Source: Rachicladosporium sp. CCFEE 5018
Lineage: Eukaryota > Ascomycota > Dothideomycetes > Cladosporiales > Cladosporiaceae
DNA length: 50,042 nt
Assembly (NCBI GenBank): GCA_002077045.2
Contig: KZ111147.1
Span: 307,730 to 357,771, forward strand
Direction of reading: 5' to 3'
A program made the position numbers and the translations under genes. Of this stretch, positions 1 through 10,713 are shown piece by piece; positions within the stretch are counted from its first letter, which is position 1, and each line of letters starts with the position of its first letter. Under the pieces are notes generated by a model, which searched no databases, was not told where the DNA came from, and saw only the letters and a list, made by a program, of their open reading frames with translations.

Positions 1-2
1 CT

Positions 3-2300
3 ATGCAACGACCACAATCGATGAAGCATGCTTCTCCGCCGCAATTTCAATCACAGCCCTCATTCGTCACATCTGCCCAGGCCACGCCAGTGCAGGCGCC
101 CCGTGTTGCACCCAGTCCTGTATCGGTACCTGCCACTGCATCGACGCCTCTGGCCCCACCTGCCGCTCTCAGCAGACCGCCAGTGCAGCAGGCGATGGGC
201 TCTCACGTAAACATCTTTGGTGACAGCAGGCCAGAGTCGCGTGTTGGCTTCCCGCCAGGTGGCGCATTTCGCCACCTGCAGCAAGCTACTACTAGTGGCC
301 AGCCTCCACCACTAAGTCGGCCGATCAAAGATGCTCACGACAGCAGCTTCATAACATCGCTGAAAGAGCAGCAGGAAGAGGCTATGCGCATGCAAGGTCA
401 TTATCATGAACAGGATCGCGAGGATCGCTTTGACATGTCCCGACACAGAGCAAACATGCAACAGCTTAACAATCCGCTTATGCGCCGATCGCCAGGCAAT
501 CAGCCACTGCAAATGCAAGAAGAGCGAAAGCCAATCATTGATGACAGAGCGTCGCAACATTCCCGACAGTTTCCTCCGCCTGATGGTCCTCTGCGGAGAT
601 TGCCTGAATCGCCTATCTTCGGTGGTGATATGCCACCGCTTGGTCAGCACCCTGCAAGTATTCGTAGGCTGCCGCTGGACCCGATGCCCCCAATGAGAGG
701 CGATCCTCGTCACGCCCAATTGGGTATGGCACAGGCACCTCGCCCATCCGTCACACCTGCGCAGGACCCGGCGCCGCCTCCAAAGCGTTCGAATGTGATG
801 TCTCTGCTGAACTCAGAGCCCGAGGAGCCGAAGCCGCCACCACAGCGTGCTATCCCTGATGTTGCCGCCGCCGGTCGATCACGAGGTAGCATCGACTCCC
901 CGATTGGTCATGCACACACGATGGCGCCACTCGCGCCTCCCACGTCGACTTTCTCGAGACCGACATTTGGCCAGCCCGCTGCACCGCAGTCAGCTTTCCA
1001 GCGTATGCCGTTCGGGCAGTCGTCCAACATGTCCTCACCGCAGCCCGTAAAGCAGGAGAACCCGCTCGGCGGCAGTGCCACTCCTCGCCAGAACCTGCCA
1101 CCCAAAGCGGATTGGGCTGCAAGGGTGCTTGGTCAGAGCTCGCAGTCTTCGCCGGCCAACACTACACCTGCACCTGCACCTGCACTTGAGCGAGAGGTGC
1201 GTCCGTACTACTCGCACCGCTCTTCGCTACTGGGAGGTATCGGCGACGTGGGCCGAGCCAATCCTTCACCACCTCCACCACGCATGCTCATGGGACACTC
1301 ACGCACACCGTCGTTGACTGGGCAAGGTCCGACGCAGCCTCCGAGGGAGCGAGCTGGCTTCCTGCCAAGTCAACAACAGCAGCAGCAGCAGGGCCAACAG
1401 CAAGGCGCAGGCGCCACGGTCCCATCTTTACAAGGCTCCGCATTTGGTCAGCCAGCACCACCACCGTTCGGTCACTCATTATCTCGCCCGCCGCAAGATC
1501 AGCTTCGTCACGGCCATAATTCCTCCATCAGCGGTGGCTTTCCGACCTTGCAGCAACAGCAGCAGCATCAACGCACCCAAAGCCGGGATGATATCATCCG
1601 CTCCGAGCAGCAACTGTTCAACGCTCGCCAACAGCAACAGCATCAGGAGCAGGAGTGGCAGCAACGAATGCAAGACGAGCGTCGCATGCGGGAAGAGCAA
1701 GATCGCCGCCTTCATGAGGAGCGTGATCGAGAGCAGCAACAGCGTCGCATGCAGAATGAGCGCCGAATGCAGCAGGAACAGCATGACCGTCGATCGCAGG
1801 ACGAGCAACGGCGCATGCAAGACGATCGTGAGGCTGAGCATCGAAGGCGAGAGCAGCAATTCCTTGCGCAGCGAGAGCATGAGCGACAACAGCAGCAAGG
1901 CCAGCAACAGCAAATGCAGCCACCATTCGGTCGCTCCCTGGGCGGTCCACAGGGCATGATGCCGCAGCCACAACCACTTCAGCAGCAACAACCACAGCCC
2001 TTCAACCCCGCTTCTACAGCTTTCGACGATCGCCCGACGGCTGCTGGAATACCTTCGCTCCGCGAGCAGAGTATGCGTGAGGCACATGATCGGTTCCAGC
2101 AGGAGCACGAGCGGGAGCAGAGGATGAGGAGGGAGGCTGCTGGGTTTGGGCAGAGGGAGCCGGGTGAGGAGGAGAGACGACGGGAGGGTGGCGAGGGGTT
2201 GTTTGGGAGACGAGGGACGCCTTTGGGTGGATCTGGGGGTTTTGGACAGCCGCAGCAACCGCCACCGTCGGGTCAGGGCGGGGAGCAAGCTAGGCGATGA
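3..2300 (+). CDS. Glutamine-rich disordered protein, 5' end missing (copy A)
   Basis: An open frame of 765 codons runs from the window edge to TGA at 2298-2300. The ATG at position 3 lies at the contig edge, so the true N-terminus is probably upstream. The protein is low-complexity throughout. It starts rich in Pro, Ser and Gln, has a short conserved-looking motif (KRSNVMSLLNSEPEEPKPPP, about residues 261-280), and then a region of Gln, Arg, Glu and Met (about residues 510-640) that looks helical and charged. It ends in Gly/Gln/Pro. No folded domain is visible. Tails like this are common in fungal chromatin and transcription proteins such as Snt1-like corepressors, but I cannot assign it. Copy B keeps the frame open with scattered substitutions and different polyglutamine lengths, which supports real coding. 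Confidence 0.8.
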   Translation: MQRPQSMKHASPPQFQSQPSFVTSAQATPVQAPRVAPSPVSVPATASTPLAPPAALSRPPVQQAMGSHVNIFGDSRPESRVGFPPGGAFRHLQQATTSGQPPPLSRPIKDAHDSSFITSLKEQQEEAMRMQGHYHEQDREDRFDMSRHRANMQQLNNPLMRRSPGNQPLQMQEERKPIIDDRASQHSRQFPPPDGPLRRLPESPIFGGDMPPLGQHPASIRRLPLDPMPPMRGDPRHAQLGMAQAPRPSVTPAQDPAPPPKRSNVMSLLNSEPEEPKPPPQRAIPDVAAAGRSRGSIDSPIGHAHTMAPLAPPTSTFSRPTFGQPAAPQSAFQRMPFGQSSNMSSPQPVKQENPLGGSATPRQNLPPKADWAARVLGQSSQSSPANTTPAPAPALEREVRPYYSHRSSLLGGIGDVGRANPSPPPPRMLMGHSRTPSLTGQGPTQPPRERAGFLPSQQQQQQQGQQQGAGATVPSLQGSAFGQPAPPPFGHSLSRPPQDQLRHGHNSSISGGFPTLQQQQQHQRTQSRDDIIRSEQQLFNARQQQQHQEQEWQQRMQDERRMREEQDRRLHEERDREQQQRRMQNERRMQQEQHDRRSQDEQRRMQDDREAEHRRREQQFLAQREHERQQQQGQQQQMQPPFGRSLGGPQGMMPQPQPLQQQQPQPFNPASTAFDDRPTAAGIPSLREQSMREAHDRFQQEHEREQRMRREAAGFGQREPGEEERRREGGEGLFGRRGTPLGGSGGFGQPQQPPPSGQGGEQARR

Positions 2301-2917
2301 GGCCTATTTGTTGTGGACGAGAAAGACAAGAGTGTGCAAGAGTAGCAGAGATAGTGCCTGGCTGGTGAACCGATTCGAGGACCCGGGCGTAAGCAGAAGC
2401 CATACACATCGCCCATTTGCCTATGGTGAAAGAGCAACGTGACATATAGGTAGTATAGGCATAGCAACATACCGCCTTTCATTTGATCGCCCTTACGGTC
2501 GACTTGGTCACATCCTCAAGCCCACCCTCCGCTTCACCGTCTCAGTCGCGCTTGCCATCACCTGTGTCCATATCGCGCTGGTCTCACACATGCCATACTA
2601 CCCGCCGACCCCAACGAGACCGTCCACATCACCCCTCAGAAACTCGTGATCACCTCAAGTGAGTCCCTCCGCCGCCCATTCACCACCCAAATCTCCCTCA
2701 CTTGCCCACCGCTGCTGCCTGCACGCATGTGACCGCCCCACTCCCACCCCGTTGCCGCTCCACCCACTCCTCTTGCCTCGTCTATATCTTCCCTCCTATT
2801 CCTCTGCCTCTCTTTCCACACCACACCACTCATACTCACCAACAACCACTCAGTCCTGTCCACTTACCATACCATACCATCCCATCCCACTACCAACCAC
2901 CAACCACCACAGCAATC
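2301..2917. other. Intergenic, copy A
   Basis: This stretch lies between two genes on the plus strand and holds the 3' untranslated region of the glutamine-rich gene and the promoter of the MPVVW gene. The last 200 bases are C-rich, pyrimidine-biased DNA with CCATACCAT-type repeats, common in fungal promoters. Copy B is nearly identical here. No further gene is seen. Confidence 0.6.
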
Positions 2918-3459
2918 ATGCCAGTAGTCTGGAACGCCGAAACCGAGGCGAAGGTTCTCCTTCCCAGCTCCATCCAACCACGCCTCCCCGCTGACATCGG
3001 ATGATCCAGCTCCTCGGCGCACTCTTCAAAGTCACAGACCTTAAAGTCACTCAAGCCCAAATGCAGGAAATCGCCGCGGTTATCTCACCCGGTAATGCCC
3101 CACCCCTCTTGCCCATCCTGATCCAACCCCTGCAGCCACGGGCCGTATTGATCAGGAGCGTAGACTGCACAGCCAAAGCCATCTCCCACCGCCTCGCCAA
3201 GTTCCGCACTGCGGGGAAGAAAGAGGGTTCGGAGGGGCCGAGTGGTACTCCGAAGACGCCTAAGAAAGCTGCTGCTGCAACGGGAAAGGGGAGCGCGGGG
3301 AAGAAGCGTGTAAGGAAGGGTGCGGAGGATGGGGAGGGAGAGGATGACGATGAGGATGTTGGGGGTGGGAAGAGGATGAAGGGTGGGGAGGAGGGAGATG
3401 AGGAGGGGGAGGAGGGGGTGAAGGTTAAGGGGGAGGAAAATGCAGATGGGGAGGAGTGA
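2918..3459 (+). CDS. Small MPVVW-type protein with basic and acidic tail (copy A)
   Basis: Three exons are inferred: 2918-2953, 3010-3091 and 3173-3459, giving 134 aa. The first intron (2954-3009) removes a stop codon and joins MPVVWNAETEAK to LLGALFKVTDLKVTQAQ. The second (3092-3172) joins ISP to AKAISHRLAKFR. The first 65 residues or so resemble the small helical MPVVW...HRL module of short fungal proteins that carry a Lys-rich tail. I know this as a recurring fungal family of unknown function, possibly a Myb/SANT-like fold. The tail alternates Lys/Arg and Glu/Asp/Gly, which suggests a nuclear protein. Copy B has the same splice sites but loses most of the tail to a one-base difference in a G-run. 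Confidence 0.72.
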
Positions 3460-4509
3460 GATGGAGGGTAGATGTGAGGCGGAGTGGGGGAAGTTGGGAG
3501 TGGATGCGAGGCGAATGAGAGGATTGAGGTGTGTCTGGGGAAGACTCCTACATCTTCAATAGTAGACCGGGAGAGGAGTGAAGTCTCGATGGCTTTACCT
3601 AGGCCACCACAAGGCTGCTTGTCTGTTGATGGTTCCGTGTTGCGAGAGCTGGGTAGCGGATGGAGATCCCAGTGACTCTGACAGCTTCGACCCTACGTCT
3701 GCTTTCCAAATTTAAGACGTATCTCTGTACTCATCACTACTTGCTGTAGTTTCGTTCGAGGGAGGCAAGGCCTCCTCGGCTGCATGGGCGCAGATGCATT
3801 GCACGATTACAGCATTAGATGCCTATGCGGTGTCGGTTCCACGCAGTCTATCTCGGTCACCAGCTGTGCTTGCACGTGCATGGCGAACACAGCATATGCA
3901 CTGCACGACCGCACATCTCTCAATCATCGTAACGGTTCTTCACTACACAACCCTTCGAGACGACACAAATATCACCGTTGAACTCTGAAACACTAGCTCA
4001 CCCCATCTCCGGCCGATCCCGCAGCATACCCCCAAAGCAGGCAAGACCCAGTCTCCCCTGCATTCAAGCGTGGAAGGCGTGATTAGCCAATCAGACGCGT
4101 GCATCCAGGCGTGAAGCCAGAATTACGGACTACAGGCCAACAAGAAAGACCACCCGCTGCCAACCCTATCACCCCCTCATCTCTGATATCCTGAGTCGCT
4201 GGAAGAGGCGCTCCTAATACTGACCTGACTTGCTTTGTAGATTATTGGTATTTGACTGGATTTGTGGGCTGAAAGACAAGGGAGATAGCGTTTGCGAGCG
4301 AGGAGCGTCATTCCTGTCTGGCGCGTGCTCGAGGGTTGATCAGACGAGACCCGATAATAGACGACGAGGGTGTACGAGTAAGAGACTGCATGAGGCAATA
4401 CTGGAAGGAAGGAGGCCATCAAGATCATTCCTACAAGTGCCGGATAAGCCCGCGTTGAGCGATTCGGGGGTCGGGTTGCAGCGGCGCGGCCGCGGAGTCG
4501 ATAGCAAGC
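3460..4509. other. Long upstream region of the class V myosin gene, copy A
   Basis: About 1 kb without a convincing ORF. It should contain the 3' untranslated region of the MPVVW gene and the promoter and leader of the myosin gene. A CCAAT box followed by ACGCGT sits near 4090. A strong acceptor-like sequence (CTGAC then TTGCTTTGTAG, ending at 4240) could close a 5'-untranslated intron, but I could not identify its donor with confidence. The arrangement is conserved in copy B. Confidence 0.5.
4087..4100 (+). promoter_or_regulatory. CCAAT box with adjacent ACGCGT (copy A)
   Basis: CCAAT at 4087-4091 is followed by ACGCGT at 4095-4100, about 410 bases before the myosin start codon. Both words are intact in copy B. 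CCAAT is the site of the Hap/CBF complex and ACGCGT the core of the MluI cell-cycle box. Use as a promoter element is inferred from these words and their conservation only. Confidence 0.3.
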
Positions 4510-7500
4510 ATGTCGCACAGTTATCCCATCGGCACCAAGGCCTGGCAACCTGATGCTACCGAAGGATGGGTCGCCTCGGAGGTGGTGGAGCGGAATGTGG
4601 ATGGGGAGAAGGTGACGCTGGTCTTTGCCTTGGACAATGGCGAGGTACGTTCTCTTGACTGATTGTGACGTGAAGGGGGATCCCACTAACATGTGACACC
4701 ACCACCAGACCAAATCAATACAAACGACACTCGCCGCCCTCAACGACGACGACAACGCCGATGCCTCCCTCCCGCCCCTAATGAACCCCTCAATCCTCGA
4801 AGCCAGCGACGACCTAACGAACCTCTCCCACCTGAACGAACCCGCCGTGCTCCAAGCAATCCGCCTTCGATATGCCCAGAAAGAGATATATACCTACTCC
4901 GGCATAGTCCTGATAGCAACCAACCCCTTTGCTCGGGTCGACTCGCTCTACGTCCCTGGCATGGTGCAAGTCTACGCCGGCAAGCACCGCTCCTCGCAAG
5001 CTCCACATCTCTTCGCCATCGCCGAGGAGTCTTTCACAGACATGCTGCGCGATGGCCGAAATCAGACTGTAGTCGTGTCAGGTGAGTCGGGAGCCGGCAA
5101 GACGGTGAGCGCAAAATACATCATGCGCTACTTCGCTACACGAGAACCGCCTGATCAACCCGGCGCGCGGAGCAGAGGCCGCGCAGACACCATGAGTGAG
5201 ACCGAGGAGCAGATTCTGGCTACGAATCCGATCATGGAGGCTTTCGGGAATGCCAAGACCACGCGGAACGACAACTCCTCGCGGTTCGGGAAGTACATTG
5301 AGATTATGTTCAGCAAGAGCACGGAGATCATCGGCGCGCGGATACGGACGTACCTGCTGGAGCGGTCGAGACTGGTTTTCCAGCCGCTTAAGGAGCGAAA
5401 TTACCATATCTTCTATCAGCTTGTTGCAGGTGCTTCGGAAAGCGAGAGACATGAGCTGGGGCTGCAGCCGGTGGAAGAGTACGAGTACCTCAATCAGGGC
5501 AGTGCGCCGGAAATCGAGGGCGTGGATGATGCGAAGGACTTCTTGGAGACGAGGCAGTCGCTTTCGAGACTTGGTGTGCCGGAATCGGTGCAGAGTTCGC
5601 TTTGGCAGGTTCTGGCTGCGCTGCTGCATATCGGAAATATCAAGGTCACGGCTTCGAGATCGGAGGCACAACTGACTGCCTCGGAGCCATCACTTGCGAA
5701 AGCTTGTGCGCTGCTCGGGATCAATGCAGCAGCGTTCGCACAATGGACGGTCAAGAAGCAGCTTGTCACACGAGGAGAGAAGATCATGTCGAATCTCAAC
5801 GCGCCACAAGCGACGGTCGTCCGAGACTCCGTGGCCAAGTATATATATTCCTCCCTCTTCGACTGGCTGGTCGAGACCATGAACGGCTACCTCGCAACTC
5901 CTGAAGTCGTCTCGCAAGTCCAGAACTTCATCGGCGTGCTGGACATCTACGGCTTCGAGCACTTTGCTAAGAACAGCTTTGAGCAGTTCTGCATCAACTA
6001 CGCTAATGAGAAGCTGCAGCAAGAGTTCAATCAGCATGTGTTCAAGCTTGAGCAGGAAGAGTACTTGCGGGAAGAGATTGAATGGAAATTCATCGACTTC
6101 TCTGACAACCAGCCCTGTATCGACTTGATTGAAGGCAAGCTCGGTGTACTCGCTCTGCTTGACGAGGAATCTCGACTACCGATGGGTAGTGATGAGAGCT
6201 TTGTCACAAAATTGCACCACAACTTCAGCAACGAGAAACACGCGTTCTACAAGAAACCCCGGTTCGGCAAGAGCGCGTTCACAGTCTGCCATTACGCCAT
6301 CGACGTGACGTACGAAAGCGACGGCTTCATCGACAAGAATCGCGACACCGTGCCCGACGAGCAATTGGAGAATCTTAGGCAGACTTCCAATGGCTTCTTG
6401 CGCGAGGTCTTGGAGACGAGCGCCACGGTTAGGGACCGTGAGACTGCTAGTCTGAACCCCAGTAAAGCTGCGACTGCGGTTGGGAAGCGGAGTGCGGCTG
6501 CTGCGAGGAAGCCGACGCTAGGAGGCATCTTCAAGAGTAGTTTGATTGAGTTGATGGCTACTATTGATGCGACTGAGGTGCACTACATCCGGTGTATCAA
6601 GCCTAATGAGGGCAAGGAGGCGTGGAAGTTCGAGGGACCGATGGTGTTGAGTCAGCTAAGAGCTTGTGGTGTGCTTGAGACAGTGCGGATCAGCTGTGCA
6701 GGCTACCCGACAAGGTGGACGTACGAGGAATTTGCTTTCCGGTACTACATGCTCGTACCCTCGAGCCTCTGGACGACCGAAATACGGGACATGGCAAACC
6801 GCATCCTGAGCAAAGTCCTCGGCGGCGGCAAGAACGACGGCACAGACAAATACCAACTCGGCCTAACGAAAATCTTCTTCCGCGCGGGTATGCTCGCCTT
6901 CCTCGAAACCCTCCGCACAAACCGCCTCAACGACGCCGCCATTATGATCCAAAAGAACCTCCGCGCCAAATACTACCGCCGCCGCTACCTCGAAGCCCTA
7001 CACGCCATAACGTCTTTTCAGTCCCACGCCCGAGCCCTCGCCGCGCGCGACCGTGCGCAATCCGCCCGCCGCACAAAAGGCGCCACGAACATCCAGCGCG
7101 TTTGGCGGGGTCAGAAGGAGCGGAAAAGGTTCTTACAGTTCCGCGACGATCTCATCCGCTTTGAAGCGACGGGCAAGGGGTGGCTTTGCCGGAAAGCTAT
7201 CTTAGATAAGCGGTTGGGCGATGCTGCGCGGACTATACAGAGGAGTTGGAGGGGACGGCAGCAGCTTAAAGGGTGGAGGGAGTATAGGGGGAAGGCTGTG
7301 TTGGTGCAAAGCCTTTGGAGAGGGAAGCAGGCGAGGAAGGGGTATAAGACTTTGCGGGAGGAGGCCAGGGATCTCAAGCAGATTTCTTATAAGCTTGAGA
7401 ACAAGGTTGTGGAGTTGACGCAGAGTCTAGGGACTATGCGAGGAGAGAACAAGGGCTTGAAGGCGCAGGTTGCAAATTACGAGTCGCAGCTCAAGGGCTG

Positions 7501-9538
7501 GAGAGACAGACATAATGCTCTCGACAGCCGAGCGAAGGAGCTGCAGACTGAGGCTAACCAGGCAGGTATCACTGCTGCGAAGCTGAGCGCTATGGAGAGC
7601 GATATGGCGAAGTTGCAGAGCACATATGATGAGTCTGCACTGGCTATGCGAAGATTGCAAGAAGAGGAGAAAAGCCTGCGGGAGAGCTTGAGAGTCACAA
7701 CACTAGAACTGGAGACGAGTCGACAGTCGAGGACAGTCAGCGAAACGGAGAAGCTGAGTCTACGGCAGCAACTGGCAGAGCTGCAAGACCAGCTCGAGCT
7801 CGCAAAGCGCGCCGTGCCTGTCACAAACGGCGAGACTAACGGCCTGAACGGCAGCGCCAAGGAGCTGTCAAGCATGCCTAGCGGCCTGATTAATCTGGTC
7901 GCCTCTAAGAAGCCGAAGCGGAGATCTGCCGGACCAGAGCAGATCCACCCTGAACGCTTCAGCGGCGCCTTCAACCCTCGGCCGGTATCGATGGCCTTCG
8001 GCGCAACGACAAATCACAACCAGAACCTCTCCGGCTCGACCTTCAACCCCAGTCTCGAGAATGTGGAAATGGAGCTCGAGAACCTACTCGCTGACGAGGA
8101 TGGCCTAAACGACGAAGTAACCATGGGTCTGATCCGAAACCTCAAGATTCCCACGCCCGGCGCAACCCCTCCACCAACAGACAAAGAAGTCCTCTTCCCC
8201 GCCTACCTGATCAACCTCGTCACATCCGAAATGTGGAACAACGGCTTCGTCAAAGAGTCCGAACGCTTCCTCGCCAACGTCATGCAGTCAATCCAACAAG
8301 AAGTCATGGCCCACGACTCCCCCGCCGCCGCGCAACTAAACGGCACCGCAGCCGACGCCTCCGACAGCGCCATAAACCCCGGCGCCTTCTGGCTCAGCAA
8401 CGTCCACGAAATGCTCTCCTTCGTCTTCCTCGCCGAAGACTGGTACGAAGCGCAGAAATCCGATAACTTCGAGTACGACCGGCTGCTCGAGATTGTCAAG
8501 CACGATCTGGAGAGTCTGGAGTTCAATATCTATCATACGTGGATGAAGGTGCTGAAGAAGCGGCTGCAGAAAATGATTGTACCCGCCATTATTGAGAGTC
8601 AGAGTTTGCCTGGTTTTGTCACGAATGAGAATAATCGGTTCCTGGGGAAGTTGCTGCAGAGTAGCAGTGCACCCGCCTTCTCGATGGACAACTTGCTGAG
8701 TCTGCTGAATAACGTCTACCGCGCCATGCGCGCCTTCCACCTCGAAGCGTCCATCATCAGCCAGACCCTCACGGAACTCCTCCGCCTCGTGGGCGTCACG
8801 GCGTTCAACGATTTGCTCATGCGACGGAATTTCTTGAGCTGGAAGCGGGGACTGCAGATCAATTACAACATCACGCGGATCGAGGAGTGGTGTAAAAGCC
8901 ATGATATGCCCGAGGGGACGCTACAGCTGGAGCATTTGATGCAGGCTACCAAGCTGCTGCAGTTGAAGAAGGCGACGCTGAATGACATTGAGATTATACA
9001 GGATATTTGCTGGATGTGCGTATGCCCCTCTAATTGCGCTCCGGCTGGGCTGGTAGTGTTGAGCGCCTTGCTCGCTGCTCCTTCCCTCTGGCCCAGGCAG
9101 GCGCAGCTGACCGCAGAAACACTGTGCTGACATGACGATTACAGGCTCTCCCCGAACCAGATCCAAAAACTCCTAAACCAATACCTAGTAGCCGACTACG
9201 AGCAACCCATCAACGGCGAAATCATGAAAGCGGTCGCCTCGCGCGTCACAGACCCGAAATCCGACGTCCTGCTCCTCCAAGCCGTCGATATGGAGGACTC
9301 TGGTCCTTACGAAATCGCTGAACCCCGTGTCATCACGGCATTGGAGACGTACACGCCTAGCTGGCTGCAGACGCCGAGGTTGAAACGGCTGGCGGAGATT
9401 GTGAGTGCGCAGGCGGTGGCGCAGCAGGAGGCCGAGATGGGTGGGGAACATCCGCAAGGCGAGGGGTGGGGTCTTGGCCTCAATGGGAATGGGAATGGGC
9501 ACTTCGCGGAGGAAGACGAGGGGAGTGATGAGGAGTAG
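4510..9538 (+). CDS. Class V myosin heavy chain (copy A)
   Basis: Three exons, 4510-4644, 4709-9015 and 9145-9538, encode 1611 aa, normal for a fungal class V myosin. The start is the ATG of MSHSYPIGTKAW, the typical N-terminal SH3-like segment. The motor follows: P-loop GESGAGKT at about 170-177, switch I NDNSSRFGK near 232 and switch II DIYGFE near 457. A neck of IQ-type motifs (MIQKNLRAKYYRRR, NIQRVWRGQ, TIQRSWRGR, LVQSLWRGK) spans about 790-935. Then come a coiled coil (about 940-1075) and a globular DIL/cargo-binding tail (about 1180-1560). The family moves secretory vesicles and organelles along actin to growth sites. The last exon is reached by a phase-2 intron (9016-9144) with donor GTGCGT. 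Protein copies A and B differ at only about a dozen residues. Confidence 0.95.
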
Positions 9539-10454
9539 GGCTTCCCTCAGATGAGCCCTTTGGTCAGTCCGCTGGTGAGGTCTAGGACGACGTGGAGGGA
9601 GGGCGTGAAGTGTGCGGCTGCGAGATTGGGAAGGGAGAAGCCGGAAGAGCTTCATGGCGATTGAAGTGAGGGCGATTGACATGAAGAGTTCTCTACACCT
9701 GCGAAAGATACAGCAGGGTGTTTGGTGTAATGTGTTGCATGGCGTTCTCTGGACACTGCGCTGAAGTCGCGGTTTTGGGTGCATTTTGGGGGAATTTAGA
9801 TAGTCTTTGCGGGCCGATGAGAGGTATTGACGTCACTCAATTCTATACTGCTTCCAAAGTGATGTCGCATTGGCAGCGAGTCCATCTGTTCTTACGTCGA
9901 AACAGACATAGTCAAGTGCTTGGGTACCTTACTCTGTGCACGGAACGCGCGGGTATGGCAGCCCATGAAGCAGGCTTGGGGTCGCGACAGCATAGTACTT
10001 GACGAGTGCGACGCGCCGGGAATCTCCTTGCACGGCAGGATTTGGAAGTCCGATCTGATGGAAGACATTGAATTTGTGCCTCGGTATTCTGGACGGAGAG
10101 AGTCTTGGTCCGGTTGCGTGAAGACTTGCAGATTGGTGGACCAGTACTTTGAATTGTCTCGACATTGCGATGATGCCTTCACGCTGACCGACGACTGCGT
10201 GGATCGTCTTGCGCGGTCGCCTCAGCTGTCAGGACCTTGCATCGCTGCTGCAGATTCTGGGCACCTTATTGCATCTTCCCGGATCGCGGCATGTCCGTAG
10301 ATTCGGAGCTTGGCAGTACGACTGCCATGGCAGCAGCGTTACTGAGCGCATAGGACTGTCGAGCGCCACCTAGTGATGCTATTCGAAGAGCGAGTACCAC
10401 CAAGACTCGAGGCCGGGATGACGCGGGGATTTGACTGGGGGAGTAACACGCTTT
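9539..10454. other. Intergenic between myosin and HET genes, copy A
   Basis: The two flanking genes converge on this 0.9-kb stretch, so it holds both 3' ends. Short open frames exist but are not preserved between the copies in length or sequence. I see no RNA gene or repeat. Confidence 0.5.
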
Positions 10455-10611
10455 TCAGCGTATCAGGAACGTTGTCGAATTTTCACGCAATCTAAATCGT
10501 CCCAGCCGTACATCGCAGTTGTCGTAGTACTCGTCATCTTGTGTGTTGTGCAGCAAGGCTTTACCATGTAGCGTGTGGTAGGTCTTGCCAAGCGGGCGTA
10601 AGACGCGCAGC
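10455..10611 (-). CDS. 3' fragment of HET-domain gene, cut by contig edge (copy A)
   Basis: The stop codon TGA (complement of 10455-10457) and the last 52 codons match the end of the HET gene at 21154-21310. The fragment ends because contig A ends, not because of a visible mutation. Whether the rest of this copy exists elsewhere cannot be told from the window. Confidence 0.8.
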
Positions 10612-10711
10612 NNNNNNNNNNNNNNNNNNNNNNNNNNNNNNNNNNNNNNNNNNNNNNNNNNNNNNNNNNNNNNNNNNNNNNNNNNNNNNNNNNNNNNNNN
10701 NNNNNNNNNNN
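10612..10711. other. Assembly gap of exactly 100 N
   Basis: One hundred N in a row, the conventional filler for a gap of unknown size. The sequence on the right restarts at the base equivalent to window position 1. Confidence 0.99.
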
Positions 10712-10713
10712 CT

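Larger units (their letters stand above)
1..10611. repeat. Contig A: second copy of the first 10.6 kb of contig B
   Basis: This whole segment matches 10712-21310 from end to end. Gene order, strand and exon structure are the same: glutamine-rich protein, small MPVVW protein, class V myosin, 3' end of the HET gene. The first bases of the window equal the first bases after the gap, and the last bases before the gap match 21301-21310, after which contig B simply continues. Copy A is 12 bases longer overall. Exons and intergenic DNA are very similar, while introns differ more. I read it as an allelic or homeologous contig placed in tandem by the scaffolder; a true tandem duplication is less likely because both copy boundaries fall at contig edges. 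Confidence 0.9.

Noticed and set aside
1479..2288. Leucine-rich frame of 269 codons on the minus strand, also seen in copy B
   Set aside because: It is the complement of CAG/GAG-rich glutamine and glutamate codons, which gives CTG/CTC leucine codons. No independent coding signal.
4230..4553. Open frame of about 107 codons before and across the myosin start, partly conserved in copy B (14959-15249)
   Set aside because: It has no ATG at its start, and a silent change in the myosin codon for His (CAC to CAT) creates a stop in copy B. It is a shadow of leader and myosin sequence.
10585..10713. Extension of the glutamine-rich frame upstream through the gap
   Set aside because: It runs through N and into the HET 3' fragment of the other contig; it is an artefact of reading across the join.
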